From the NCBI GenBank assembly GCA_016779225.1, contig JADHNZ010000033.1, positions 1-36,534 on the forward strand: a DNA stretch of 36,534 nucleotides, given 5' to 3'. This document shows, one piece after another, positions 1 to 8,948 of the stretch (its first letter is position 1; the number at the start of each line of letters is the position of its first letter). Under the pieces are notes generated by a model. That model worked only from the letters and a program-made list of their open reading frames with translations, was not told the DNA's origin and did not search any database. A program made the translations under genes and the position numbers. The stretch is from Planctomycetota bacterium (lineage in GTDB: Bacteria > Planctomycetota > UBA1135 > GCA-002686595).

Positions 1-1
1 C

Positions 2-481
2 CACCAGATCTCGAACGCCTTCCGGGTCTGGGCGCGGCCCGAGGACCTTGAGGGCATTGGCGAGCTGATCGAGGAGGTCCTGCTCACCTTGGAGGAGGTC
101 CCCGAGCGGGAGCAGGAGACGGACCTGCGCGAGCACATCGAGGCCCAGCGGCAGCGCCTGGACAACCTGCTCCTCGCAGAGCGTGGCGAGGTGGACCGCC
201 TGCGAGAGGCGCTCGCTCTCTCAGAGGACTCGGTGCCCTGGGACTGGCAGCTCCTCGCGCGCGCGCACCTGCGGACGCCGAGTCCGCACCCAGACTTCGA
301 GCAGGACTACCAGTCCATGAAGGCCCACCTCGAGTCCCTGGAGCCCGTGGTCGGGCGTGACCTCGCAGTCGCCCTCGCCACCATCCGCCATCGCCAGGGC
401 GACAGTGAGCCTCTGCGGGCGCTGCTCGATTCTCCTTGGCCCAATGTCAGGGCGCGTGCGCGCAAGGCCCTGGACGACTGA
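2..481 (+). CDS. C-terminal part of an unidentified protein, cut by the window edge
   Basis: The reading frame is open from the second base of the window to a TGA at 479-481, so about 159 residues of a longer protein are present. The visible part is highly charged and probably helical. The last 20 or so residues (LLDSPWPNVRARARKALDD) resemble the end of a HEAT-like helical repeat. A TTG at 89 could serve as a start, but the frame upstream of it looks equally coding, so an extension beyond the window is more likely. I do not recognise the family. It lies 45 bp upstream of a Ser/Thr kinase gene on the same strand and could share its transcript. No function is assigned. Confidence 0.6.
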   Translation, partial: HQISNAFRVWARPEDLEGIGELIEEVLLTLEEVPEREQETDLREHIEAQRQRLDNLLLAERGEVDRLREALALSEDSVPWDWQLLARAHLRTPSPHPDFEQDYQSMKAHLESLEPVVGRDLAVALATIRHRQGDSEPLRALLDSPWPNVRARARKALDD

Positions 482-526
482 GGGCATGCACGAGGTCGCG
501 GGGTCGATGAAGGCAAGGGCTCACCC

Positions 527-2878
527 ATGACTGACGAACCGCCGGACGAGCCGTCACTCCCGGACCTGATCGGCCTGTGGCTCGAGCGCATCTGGGATGA
601 GTCCGTCGATCCGGCGGAGGAGGCTGAGCGAATCGTCGCCGATGCTCCCGAGCGGCTGCGTGCGGACCTGGCGCGGGAGCTTGGGGAGATGCTGGACCTG
701 GCACGGTCTACGGTGCAGCAGGGGCAGCTGCGTCCGGGCGCGTCGGTCGGGCCCTATGTGCTCGTGGAGCGGCTGGGCGCGGGCTCTACCGGAGTGGTGT
801 GGTCCGCGCGCCGGCAGGCGGAGGGCGCAGAGGGGCCACCACACTTCGCCCTGAAGCTCCTGCATCCGGTCTACCTCTCGAGCACGACAGGCCAGCGTCG
901 CGTGCGCGCGGAGATCGAGGCGGCTCGCGCGGTGACGGGTCCGGGCCTCGTGCCCGTGGTGGACCTCCTCGAGAACGGTGAGCTGCTGGCACTCGTGATG
1001 CCCCTGGTGGGCTCGGGGCGCACGCTGGCCGATGAGCTGGCGCAGGCACGCGAGGCCGGCCACGGTCGCGATCGCCGCCAGGTCCTGCAGGACCTGCTGC
1101 CGGCGATCAGGGGCCTGGCTCAGCTCCACGGAAGCGGCATCGCGCACCTCGACTTCAAGCCCGGGAACCTGCTCCGGGAGGCTCGGGGGGCGCTGGTCCT
1201 GGCTGACCTGGGACTGATCAAGGCGCTGGACGAACCCACCTGGACACGCTCGCACCAGCTGATCGGCACACCGGCCTACATGAGCCCCGAGCTCGCGCGC
1301 GGTGATCGCAGGCACGCGGGCGCCGAGGCCGATGTGTGGGCCGTTGGCGTGACCCTCTACGAGGCGCTGAACCTGAGCCGCCCATTCGAGGGGGCCTCCA
1401 CCGCGGAGCTGCTCCGCGAGATCGAGGTCCACCGCCCCAGGCGGCTCTCGACGCCGTCGGACGATGCTGCCGTCACGGGCTTCAGCGCGCGCGCCTGGCG
1501 AATCATCCTGCGCTGTCTCGAGAAGGACCCCGCACGGCGGTATCCGAGCGCCGCTGAGCTGCTGGCGGACCTCGAGCGCCTGCTCGGCTCGAACGAGCCC
1601 GTGGGCGTGAGCCGCATGCGCGAGTGGGCCCTTGGCCTGGAGCAGCGGCGCAAGGAGGTCGTCATCACGGGACTCGCCGTGATGGTCGCCGCGACCAGCT
1701 TGCTCGTCGCCCTGCGCTTCAGGGACCTCGAAGCGGAGGCCAGCGCGCAGCTGGAGCGTGCGGAGCGGGCCCTGTGGGGCATGGACCGCATCCTCAGCCT
1801 GACCCTAGAGGCCGCGCTGGGGCTCGGACCCGAGACGACCCTGCAGGACCTCGCGGCGGTCGTGGAGCTGGCGATGGAGTCGCCCACGCCAAGCGGCCAC
1901 GCCGCGAGCATCCTCGGACAGCTCGCGCGGCTGTGCTGGGATGGCACGGTCACGGGCGAACTCGATTCGGCCCTGGAGCTGGGCGAGTCGGCACTCGAGG
2001 CGCAGGGATCCCTGGGGGGGCTGAGCCAAGCGTTGCTGCTTTTCCAGTGCGCAAGCTTCCTGGAGCGCTCAGGCTGTCGCCAGGCAGCTGCGGAGAGTTT
2101 CGCGGAGGCAGCCAGGCGGTTCGGGGAGTGTGCAAGCGCAGCCGCTGAGCCAGAGCCCGCGCTCTTCCTCAAGGGGCGCGCCGCCTGGTGCCGTGCGCGA
2201 GTACGCAGGCTACAGCGCGAGACCGGAGACGGACCTTGGGGAGACGGCCTCGAGCTGCGCGAGCAGCTCGAGGCGGCACGCAGGGGCCTTGAACACGGAC
2301 AGCCCTCGGCTTCGGCCCTGCGCCTCGACCTAGAGCTGCTGCTCTTCGATGCAGAGAGAGCCCCCCTCGACCCAGGACCCTTCGAGGAGCTCCAGAGGGA
2401 CCTCGCAGACCGTCTTGGAGGCCACCACCCCTGGTGTCTCGACGCGCTGGAGGGCGAGCTGCGTGTACGCCTCGACCGTCAGCCAGACAGCAAGACCACG
2501 CGCCCCGTGGAGCTCGCGAGGGCCCTGCGAACCGGGGTCGAGACGCGCTACGGAGCCCACCACCCATGGACTGCCATGGCCTACGCCCTCGAGAGCCGGG
2601 CGCTCGCACAAGCGGACCGGGGGGACGCCTCCCTCGAGGCCGCCCAGGCCGCATGCAGGGCTCTGGGGGCAGCGCCCAACGCGTCGCTCGCTGAGCTGCT
2701 CGGGGAAGCAGCCGACCGGCTGCGGGACGCGCGACTGCGGGCTTGCGTGGCGCTGGCCGAGGCCAGGGGCAGGTTGGGCCAGCTCGACGGCGCGGATCGC
2801 AAGGCGCTCGAGGCCCGCTGCACCCAGACTCTTGGCCCTTCGCACGACCTCACCAAGCGCGTGCGGCGACTGCAGTAG
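527..2878 (+). CDS. Membrane Ser/Thr protein kinase with TPR-like tail
   Basis: This is a 783-residue bacterial Hanks-type kinase expected to phosphorylate Ser/Thr residues of unknown targets. Residues 1-70 form an acidic helical N-terminal region shared with the next gene. The kinase domain covers about 77-355: glycine loop GAGSTGV (84-90), ATP-binding Lys110, catalytic loop HLDFKPGN with Asp209, Lys211 and Asn214, metal site DLG (227-229), SPE (253-255) and Asp269. The usual HRD arginine is Leu and DFG is DLG, so it is a non-RD kinase with the essential residues kept. A single membrane segment lies at about 378-397. The remaining 385 residues are alpha-helical and TPR-like, with LGxxHPW and LGPSHDLT signatures typical of kinesin-light-chain-type TPRs, probably a protein-binding sensor. 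ATG start; the stop is TAG. The next gene is a paralogue. Confidence 0.93.
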   Translation: MTDEPPDEPSLPDLIGLWLERIWDESVDPAEEAERIVADAPERLRADLARELGEMLDLARSTVQQGQLRPGASVGPYVLVERLGAGSTGVVWSARRQAEGAEGPPHFALKLLHPVYLSSTTGQRRVRAEIEAARAVTGPGLVPVVDLLENGELLALVMPLVGSGRTLADELAQAREAGHGRDRRQVLQDLLPAIRGLAQLHGSGIAHLDFKPGNLLREARGALVLADLGLIKALDEPTWTRSHQLIGTPAYMSPELARGDRRHAGAEADVWAVGVTLYEALNLSRPFEGASTAELLREIEVHRPRRLSTPSDDAAVTGFSARAWRIILRCLEKDPARRYPSAAELLADLERLLGSNEPVGVSRMREWALGLEQRRKEVVITGLAVMVAATSLLVALRFRDLEAEASAQLERAERALWGMDRILSLTLEAALGLGPETTLQDLAAVVELAMESPTPSGHAASILGQLARLCWDGTVTGELDSALELGESALEAQGSLGGLSQALLLFQCASFLERSGCRQAAAESFAEAARRFGECASAAAEPEPALFLKGRAAWCRARVRRLQRETGDGPWGDGLELREQLEAARRGLEHGQPSASALRLDLELLLFDAERAPLDPGPFEELQRDLADRLGGHHPWCLDALEGELRVRLDRQPDSKTTRPVELARALRTGVETRYGAHHPWTAMAYALESRALAQADRGDASLEAAQAACRALGAAPNASLAELLGEAADRLRDARLRACVALAEARGRLGQLDGADRKALEARCTQTLGPSHDLTKRVRRLQ

Positions 2879-2880
2879 CC

Positions 2881-2900
2881 ACCCAGAGGGCGTCCTGGGT
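2881..2900 (+). terminator. Weak hairpin after the first kinase gene
   Basis: ACCCAG (2881-2886) pairs with CTGGGT (2895-2900) around an 8-nt loop, two bases after the kinase stop codon. There is no U-tract. The rest of the 179-bp gap up to the second kinase includes a locally AT-richer patch (about 2913-2950) that may hold its promoter, but I see no convincing -35/-10 pair. Confidence 0.25.
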
Positions 2901-3057
2901 CCAAGACACCGCCGGAATCTCAATTCCTTGGCGAAGGTGTCCTATTTGTCGAGGCCTGGCGTTTCACGCCTTCAGAGCTTTGCCCACTCGCTGTCCGGGC
3001 GGCTCGCTCCCGTAGGCGCATCCAGCGCTCGCACGCCCTCGTACCAAGACCTCGCAA

Positions 3058-6000
3058 ATGGTGGAACTCGACACCTCCATCGACGCCCTGATCGACTCGT
3101 GGCTCAACCGCCTGGAGGACGAGGGCGTCGACCCCGCCCTCGAAGCCCGCGCCCTGATCGACCAGGCTCCGCGCGCCCTGCGGCCCATGCTGCAGGCCGA
3201 GCTCGGCGGCCTCATGCAGATGGCCCAGGCCACCGTGCAGGGGGCCCGCCTCAAGGAGGGCGGGCAGCTGGGTGAGTACCAGCTCGTGAGGCTGCTGGGT
3301 GCGGGCTCCACAGGCAGCGTCTGGGAGGCCCAAGATCCCACCGGCGAGCGGCTCGCCCTGAAGGTGCTGCACCCGGTCTTCCTCGCGTCCGAGGACGGCG
3401 TCGCGGCCCTGCGGAACGAGCTCCAGCGGCGTGAGGGGCTCGAGGTCCCCCACATCGTTCCCGCTCACGGCAGCGTGGAGGACAGCGGCGTGGTCGCGGT
3501 CCGGTTCAGCCTCATCGGGCAGGGCCAGACCCTGGCCCACCACATCGCTGAGGCGCGCGATGGCGAGGCCATCCATGAGCCGCGCAAGGTGCTGCTCGCG
3601 ATCATGCCGGCCCTGAGGGCGCTCGCCACCCTGCATGCCGGCGAGGTCAGCCACGGAGATGTGAAGCCCGGCAACCTGATCCTTGATGACCACGGGCTCT
3701 GCCACCTCTCGGACCTGGGCCTGGCACAGCCGTTCCGCGAAGTGTGCCTCCATCTTCACGGGCAGGTCATGGGAACGCCGGCCTACCTGGCCCCTGAGCT
3801 CCTGTCGGCCCAGACCGCTGCGACGACCCTCCCGACAGTTCGCCCGCAGGCCGATGTGTGGTCCACCGGAGTCCTCCTTCAGGAGGCCCTGACCCTCCAC
3901 CGCCCGTTCGAAGCCACCTCCCCGGAGGGACTCGCCGAGGCCATCCGCAGCTCTGCGCCGCGGGTCGCGAACCTCCCCAACGGCTCCGCAAGCCGGGAGT
4001 TCGAGCGCGGCCTCCGCTCGATCCTCGCGCACTGCATGGAGCCCTCGCCCGAGGCTCGGTACCCGGATGCGGGCGCCCTGGTGGAGGACCTCGACCGTCT
4101 CCTCGCTGGCGAACCGGTGGTGGGCAGCCCCTTGAGCACACTCTTGCGCAATGGGTTTGCACGCCACCGACGGTCCATCGGCGCGGTCTCGATCGCCGTG
4201 CTGGTTGGCCTCGCGGGGACCGGACTCGCCCAGCACTACCGCGGCCTGAGCCAGCGGATTCTCGCGGAGGAGGAGGGCACGGAGAACGCCAACGCCCTCC
4301 TGAACAGAGCCCTGAGCTCCCTCCGTCGGGACGCCCTCGACCGCGAGGGCGCGGTCCAGCGCCTCATGGGCGAGATGGCCGCCCTCGTGCCCCAGGACGC
4401 GCCGGGCGACCCCATCGTGCGCGCGAGCATCCTGTCCCAGTTCGCGTTCCTCGTGAGCGAGACCCCGCTCCCCAATCGAGAGGCCCTCCCCGCAATCGAC
4501 AGGCTCAGCGAGGGAGCGCTCGCCCTCCTGCCGGAGGAGCACTTCTATGCTCGGGCCGAGGTCTGGATCCAGCGCGCCATGCTGGCGACGCGGTCCTGGA
4601 GGTACGACCTCGCTGAGGCGAGCTGGGCCAGCGCGTGCGCGGAGCTCGAGCACGGCATTCCCCACGAGACCGACCCCGAGCGGCGGAGCTTCGAGGAGCT
4701 GCGCCTCAGCTGGGCGCGCGCCATGTGGGCCGTGAGCCAGCTCGAGCAGGCGGCGGTCTACTCGGCCGACACGAGGGTCCCCACGGAGGAGTTCCTTGCC
4801 GGCCTCGAGCGCGGCGCGGCGAGCGCGCGGTCCCTGGGTGACGAGCCCTGGGCCCTGCGCTGCGAGCTGGCGGCGAACTCGCTGGTCTGGCACTCGGGCG
4901 GCGTCTCCCCGCAGCTGGCCTGGGAGGCTCACGAGCTGGTCGAGTCCCTGACTCGCGAGCTCGGGGCGTTGCACCCCTGGACGCTCGACGCGCACTACAA
5001 CGCAGCCTTCCTCGCACACCGGGTCCCCGAGCAGATCGAGCTCGATCGGATGGCGGCGTTCCTGGCGGACCCCTCCTTGCCGGACGCGGCGCCAAGAACC
5101 CGCGAGGGCTATGCGCAGTGGGCCCTGGAGCAGTTCGTGGAGCTCGAGGAGCGGGCCACCCTGGCGTATGGGTCGCGGCACCTCGTGACCGCCCTGGCCA
5201 CGCTGGGCCGTGGGCAGCAGCTGATGCTGACGGGCGATCCCGAGAGCGGGGTCGGGTTCTACGAGGCCGCCCTGGAGACCCTCGAGCGCGTCATGCAGCC
5301 CGACTCGGAGAAGCTCCGCCGGGTCTCCACCGGCTACGGGATCTGCCTCCAGAAGGCAGGAGAGGTGACGAGGTCCAGGGAGGTCCTTGAGGAGCAGGTG
5401 CGGCTCTGCGAGGAGCACCTGCCGACCCGGGGGGCGAACTGGACCGCGATCATTGCGCGCAGGGCCCTGACCTCGACCCTGATGGAGCTCGGGCTGAGCG
5501 ACGACTTGCTGCGCGTCCAGCGGGAGCAGTGGGAGGCCGCGCAGCCGCGCCTCTTGGAGCTTCGTTCGACGCTCCTGAGGGATGTTCGCTGGTCGGCGTG
5601 GTACCTGCGACTCTGGGGGATCACGGCCGCGCGGGTCGAGGAGATCAAGGCCCGCCTCGAGACGATCGAGGCCACAGGGGCGGACGCTCCGTTCTTGGAC
5701 AGCGAGGAGGTCGAGCTCGCTCGCTGGGCCGTCGCGGAGCTCGAAGCGGTCCTGCACGCAGATGCAGCGGAACTCGCCCGGGTGAACGAGGCTGAACGGC
5801 TGCGGCAGGACATCGAGAACTCGATCGACCCGGGCTTCCTGAACCGCACGCTCATCTCTCGCGGCTCCGTCGCCGAGGCCCTGGGAGATGTGCCCATGGC
5901 GAGCGCTCTGCTGGAGGAGGCGCGCGAGGCGGGGCGAGACACGCCCCACCTGATCGCCGATCTGGAGTGCTGCCGCGCCCTCGCCGCCCTGAAGGCAGGT

Positions 6001-6117
6001 GATCCCGGCCCCGCCAAGGCGCTGCTTACCGCGTTCCAAGCGCGACGAGAGGCGCCGGACGCGCGCACCTGGATCGCTCTCCAGATCCGACGCCTCGAGC
6101 GCGCCCTCGAGGGCTGA
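3058..6117 (+). CDS. Membrane Ser/Thr protein kinase, paralogue, long TPR-like tail
   Basis: A 1019-residue paralogue of the preceding kinase. The N-terminal 70 residues align with it directly (shared LI..WL.R..DE.VDPA.EA then AP..LR). The kinase domain spans about 74-350: GAGSTGSV (81-88), Lys102, catalytic HGDVKPGN with Asp201, Lys203 and Asn206, DLG (219-221), APE (245-247) and Asp266. As in its neighbour the HRD arginine is missing (HGD), so it is a non-RD kinase. One membrane helix lies at about 374-392. The roughly 625-residue tail is helical with degenerate TPR units (for example LGALHPWTLDAHYN and LETLERVMQPDS), consistent with ligand or partner sensing. ATG is used; GTG at 3061 is an alternative. 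The stop lies 10 bp from the convergent sulfatase gene. The substrate is unknown. Confidence 0.93.
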   Translation: MVELDTSIDALIDSWLNRLEDEGVDPALEARALIDQAPRALRPMLQAELGGLMQMAQATVQGARLKEGGQLGEYQLVRLLGAGSTGSVWEAQDPTGERLALKVLHPVFLASEDGVAALRNELQRREGLEVPHIVPAHGSVEDSGVVAVRFSLIGQGQTLAHHIAEARDGEAIHEPRKVLLAIMPALRALATLHAGEVSHGDVKPGNLILDDHGLCHLSDLGLAQPFREVCLHLHGQVMGTPAYLAPELLSAQTAATTLPTVRPQADVWSTGVLLQEALTLHRPFEATSPEGLAEAIRSSAPRVANLPNGSASREFERGLRSILAHCMEPSPEARYPDAGALVEDLDRLLAGEPVVGSPLSTLLRNGFARHRRSIGAVSIAVLVGLAGTGLAQHYRGLSQRILAEEEGTENANALLNRALSSLRRDALDREGAVQRLMGEMAALVPQDAPGDPIVRASILSQFAFLVSETPLPNREALPAIDRLSEGALALLPEEHFYARAEVWIQRAMLATRSWRYDLAEASWASACAELEHGIPHETDPERRSFEELRLSWARAMWAVSQLEQAAVYSADTRVPTEEFLAGLERGAASARSLGDEPWALRCELAANSLVWHSGGVSPQLAWEAHELVESLTRELGALHPWTLDAHYNAAFLAHRVPEQIELDRMAAFLADPSLPDAAPRTREGYAQWALEQFVELEERATLAYGSRHLVTALATLGRGQQLMLTGDPESGVGFYEAALETLERVMQPDSEKLRRVSTGYGICLQKAGEVTRSREVLEEQVRLCEEHLPTRGANWTAIIARRALTSTLMELGLSDDLLRVQREQWEAAQPRLLELRSTLLRDVRWSAWYLRLWGITAARVEEIKARLETIEATGADAPFLDSEEVELARWAVAELEAVLHADAAELARVNEAERLRQDIENSIDPGFLNRTLISRGSVAEALGDVPMASALLEEAREAGRDTPHLIADLECCRALAALKAGDPGPAKALLTAFQARREAPDARTWIALQIRRLERALEG

Positions 6118-6120
6118 CGC

Positions 6121-6136
6121 CTCCCCGTCAGGGGAG
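6121..6136. terminator. Short hairpin between convergent genes
   Basis: CTCCCC (6121-6126) and GGGGAG (6131-6136) form a 6-bp stem with a 4-nt loop. The loop and stem contain the TGA stop (6128-6130, minus strand) of the sulfatase fusion gene. There is no U-tract, and the position suits a bidirectional terminator. Confidence 0.35.
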
Positions 6137-8401
6137 CGATTCTGGGCGGCCCACCCGCCAGCCGTCCCGCCGCCGCACCAGGCGCTCGTCAGCCCCTGCG
6201 TCGCCACGCAGGGTCGCGAGCAGGTAGTCGAGCACGAGCTCGCGGTGGAGGGCGTGCGCCTCATCCGCTGGCAGGCCCCCGCGCTGCCAGCGGCCATCCA
6301 CAGGGCCCAGGTGTCCTAGGCCCGGGACCGTTGCCCACAGGCGGCGGGCGCCCGTGGGCGCGGCCTCGGCGAGGGGTCGGGAGCCGCTCGGCGGGCAGGT
6401 GCGGTCGTCGCCGCCGGTCAGGACAAAGACGGGCATGAAGAGGTCCTCGACCGCGCGCGCCGTCGATTCCATGGCGCGCGGCCAGCCCGGCTGGAGCGCG
6501 CAGACGGCCCCGATGCGCTTGCTGGCAGAAGCCAGGCGGAGCGAGGCGATGCCGCCCATGGAGTGCCCGACCGCGCCCCAGCCCGACGGCGTGACCGGCG
6601 CGGTGAGGACCCCGGTCGAGAGCAGCAGCGCCTCGGCCAGCAGCAGCGTGTCCCGGGCCTCGACCACAGGACTGGCCAGGAGCCCCGTCTGCGTATCGTT
6701 GGAGAGCACCACGAAGCCGTGGGAGGCCAGGTGGTCGCAGAGCTCCTCGTAGTCGCGCGCGCTCCCGAGCCAGCCGTGCTGGAAGAGGACCAGGTCGCGC
6801 TCGGCGACATCCGCCTGAGCCGGCTGATGCACGACCCCCCGGATGGAGACGCCATCTGCGCGGGTCGTGCGCAGGGGACCCCGCTGGACCTCGAAGGGGC
6901 CGGGGGCCCGCGCATCGAAGGCTGGCGGATCCTCCGGCGCGGGGAAGCGCACCGAGGGCTCGTGCTCGGAGGCCATCAGCGCCACCAGGCGCTCGACCAG
7001 CTCGGGGTGCCGAGCCGTGAGGTCCTCGCTCTCGCCGGGGTCCTCGAGAAGGTCATAGAGCTCGAGGCGCTCCTCGAGCGCACCGCCCTGATCCTCCTGC
7101 TTCAGCGTGCGGTGCAGCTTCCAACGCCCGAGCCGGAGAGCCTGACGGCGGTTCGACTCGAAGTAGAGGGGCCGCTCGGCAAGCTCCGCATCAGGATCCT
7201 CGAGCACGGTCGCCAAGGAGACGCCGTCCAGGTCACCTCGCGGCTCCGCGCCCGCCAGCTCGGCCAGGGTGGGCAGCAGGTCCTGGAACCCGACCGGCTC
7301 GTCACAGGTGACGCCTGCGGGGATGCGACCCGGCCAGCGCGCCACGAGGGGCACGCGAATGCCCCCCTCGTAGAGTGTCGTCTTCATCCCCCGGAAGGGG
7401 CCGTTGGAGCGGAAGAAGGCGCGATCCACCCCGCCGTTGAAGGTTGCTCCGTTGTCGCTGGTGAACAGCACCAGCGTCTCCTCCGCGAGGCCAAGCCGCT
7501 CCACGCGCTCCAGGAGCGTGCCGAGGTCGCGATCCATCCGCGAGATCATGGCCGCGTAGGCCGCGCGCGGGGTGGGATGCGGGAGGTACCCCTTGGTCCC
7601 GAGGTAGGGCGGATCCTCCCAGCCCTCGGCGAGGTACGCGGCGAGTGAGTCCTCGGGCACCTGCAGCGCCGCGTGCGGCACGGGCGTGGAGAAGTAGAGG
7701 AAGAAGGGGCGCTCCTCCGCATGGGCCCGGTCGACGAATGCGAGCGCGGCCTCGAGCATCACATCCTCGGCATAGTCCTCGCCCGAGAACTGCTCCCAGA
7801 AGGAGTCCTCGTCCGGCAGCGCCTCGAGGCGCCGCGACGGCGTGTAGCCCGGGTTACGCAGGGGCAGCGGTGCGCCGTCCTTCCAGAGCGCGGGCGGGTA
7901 GTGATCGTGCGCCTGCTTCTGGCACAGGTAGCCCATGAAGGCGTCAAACCCCTGCGCGAGGGGGCGCCCCTCGTCGTACGGCGCGCCGAGCCCCCACTTC
8001 CCGAAGGCACCGGTGCGATAGCCCGCCTGCTGCAGAAGCGTGCCAAGGGTCTGGGTACCGAACCGCAGAGGCTCCTGACCCTCGCCAAGGGCGTGCAGGC
8101 GGCTGGCCCACGGAGAGTTCTCGCGAATCTGGGCGTGGCCCGTGTGCAGGCCCGTCAGCAGAACGCAGCGCGAGGGCGCGCAGACCGTGTGCCCCGAGTA
8201 GGCCGCCGAGAACTGCATGCCCTCGGCCGCGAGGCGATCGATCTGAGGGGTGCGTATGCGCTCTTGGCCCTGATAGCCGACCTCTCCCCAGCCCAGATCG
8301 TCCGCCATCCAGAGGATGACATTGGGACGCGGGGGGTCCTGCGCCGCGGCCGATGCGAGGGCGGCCAGGAGGGCTCCGAGGAGGGGCAGCAGGGTGCGCA
8401 C
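6128..8401 (-). CDS. Exported sulfatase fused to an alpha/beta hydrolase
   Basis: A 757-residue two-enzyme fusion. A signal peptide covers residues 1-20. Residues 25-475 are a type I sulfatase hydrolysing sulfate esters: metal ligands Asp34-Asp35, formylglycine site C74-A-P-S-R78 followed by LLTG, FGKW (Lys135), His242, Asp316-Asn317 and Lys340. After a linker, residues 505-735 form an alpha/beta hydrolase: oxyanion strand QHGWLGS (541-547), nucleophile elbow GHSMGG with Ser614, acid Asp665 or Asp666 in GGDDRT, and His697 in GLGHLG. This half resembles dienelactone hydrolase or chlorophyllase/PET-hydrolase-like esterases. Both catalytic sets appear complete. The GTG start is forced by an in-frame TAG a few codons upstream. 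The pairing suggests removal of sulfate and ester groups from one substrate, probably an algal polysaccharide. The substrate is inferred. Confidence 0.93.
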   Translation of the reverse strand: MRTLLPLLGALLAALASAAAQDPPRPNVILWMADDLGWGEVGYQGQERIRTPQIDRLAAEGMQFSAAYSGHTVCAPSRCVLLTGLHTGHAQIRENSPWASRLHALGEGQEPLRFGTQTLGTLLQQAGYRTGAFGKWGLGAPYDEGRPLAQGFDAFMGYLCQKQAHDHYPPALWKDGAPLPLRNPGYTPSRRLEALPDEDSFWEQFSGEDYAEDVMLEAALAFVDRAHAEERPFFLYFSTPVPHAALQVPEDSLAAYLAEGWEDPPYLGTKGYLPHPTPRAAYAAMISRMDRDLGTLLERVERLGLAEETLVLFTSDNGATFNGGVDRAFFRSNGPFRGMKTTLYEGGIRVPLVARWPGRIPAGVTCDEPVGFQDLLPTLAELAGAEPRGDLDGVSLATVLEDPDAELAERPLYFESNRRQALRLGRWKLHRTLKQEDQGGALEERLELYDLLEDPGESEDLTARHPELVERLVALMASEHEPSVRFPAPEDPPAFDARAPGPFEVQRGPLRTTRADGVSIRGVVHQPAQADVAERDLVLFQHGWLGSARDYEELCDHLASHGFVVLSNDTQTGLLASPVVEARDTLLLAEALLLSTGVLTAPVTPSGWGAVGHSMGGIASLRLASASKRIGAVCALQPGWPRAMESTARAVEDLFMPVFVLTGGDDRTCPPSGSRPLAEAAPTGARRLWATVPGLGHLGPVDGRWQRGGLPADEAHALHRELVLDYLLATLRGDAGADERLVRRRDGWRVGRPESLP

Positions 8402-8407
8402 GGGCTC

Positions 8408-8413
8408 ATCCTA
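8408..8413 (-). promoter_or_regulatory. TAGGAT -10-like hexamer, leaderless arrangement
   Basis: On the minus strand TAGGAT ends 6 nt before the GTG start of the sulfatase fusion. This puts the expected transcription start at or next to the start codon. The same arrangement is seen before three other genes in the window (21947, 34715 and 34758). Confidence 0.4.
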
Positions 8414-8528
8414 GGCCGGAGATCACGGCCACGGGGCGGGTCTTCGTGTCGCAGGAATGGAGCCCGAGGCCTGCCCAGCCGATCTCCCCCGCAACCTCCC
8501 GGCCCGCATGGTCGAATGAAGAGCTGCC

Positions 8529-8948
8529 ATGGTCCCGTCCGCCGATCCCGAGCTCCGCCTCGCGCGCTCGCCCCTCGCCCGCGCGGCCTGGGTGAGCGTG
8601 GGGACGGTCTGTGTCGGGCTGGCCGCGCTGGGCGTGGTTCTCCCGGGCCTGCCCACCACGCCATTCCTGATCCTGGCTACGGCCTGCTACGCCCGCAGCT
8701 CGGAGCGGCTCACACGGCGCCTCCTGAACCACCGCCTGTTCGGGCCCCTCATCCGCGACTACCGCGCGGGGCGAGGCATCCCGTTCCGCGCCAAGGTCCT
8801 GGCCCTGGTGACGATGACCGCCTTCTCGGGCTACGCCCTCGGCCCGGGCATGCCCGAGCACCTGATCTGGCCCCGGGTGGTGGTGGCGAGCGCCGCCGTC
8901 ATCGGCGCGCTCTACATCCTGAGCCTGCCGACTCGGCGGCTGGACTGA
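8529..8948 (+). CDS. DUF454 (YbaN-like) inner-membrane protein
   Basis: A 139-residue integral membrane protein of the DUF454/YbaN family, whose biochemical role is unknown. The family signature is clear: a first hydrophobic helix ending in GVVLPGLPTTPFLILATACYA, then an RSSERLTRRLLNH segment, then FGPLIRDYRAGRGIPFRAK, followed by two more hydrophobic helices. The length matches the family. It starts at ATG 8529 and is divergent from the sulfatase fusion, with 127 bp between the starts. The last codons and the TGA stop belong to the first unit of a tandem repeat array, so the C-terminal TRRLD may have been shaped by the repeat. Confidence 0.9.
   Translation: MVPSADPELRLARSPLARAAWVSVGTVCVGLAALGVVLPGLPTTPFLILATACYARSSERLTRRLLNHRLFGPLIRDYRAGRGIPFRAKVLALVTMTAFSGYALGPGMPEHLIWPRVVVASAAVIGALYILSLPTRRLD

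Noticed and set aside
2920-6297. A very long open frame (over 1100 codons) antisense to the second kinase
   Set aside because: In DNA this G+C-rich, antisense frames stay open by chance. The plus-strand frame holds complete kinase motifs, while the antisense product is Arg/Leu/Gly-rich with no domain.
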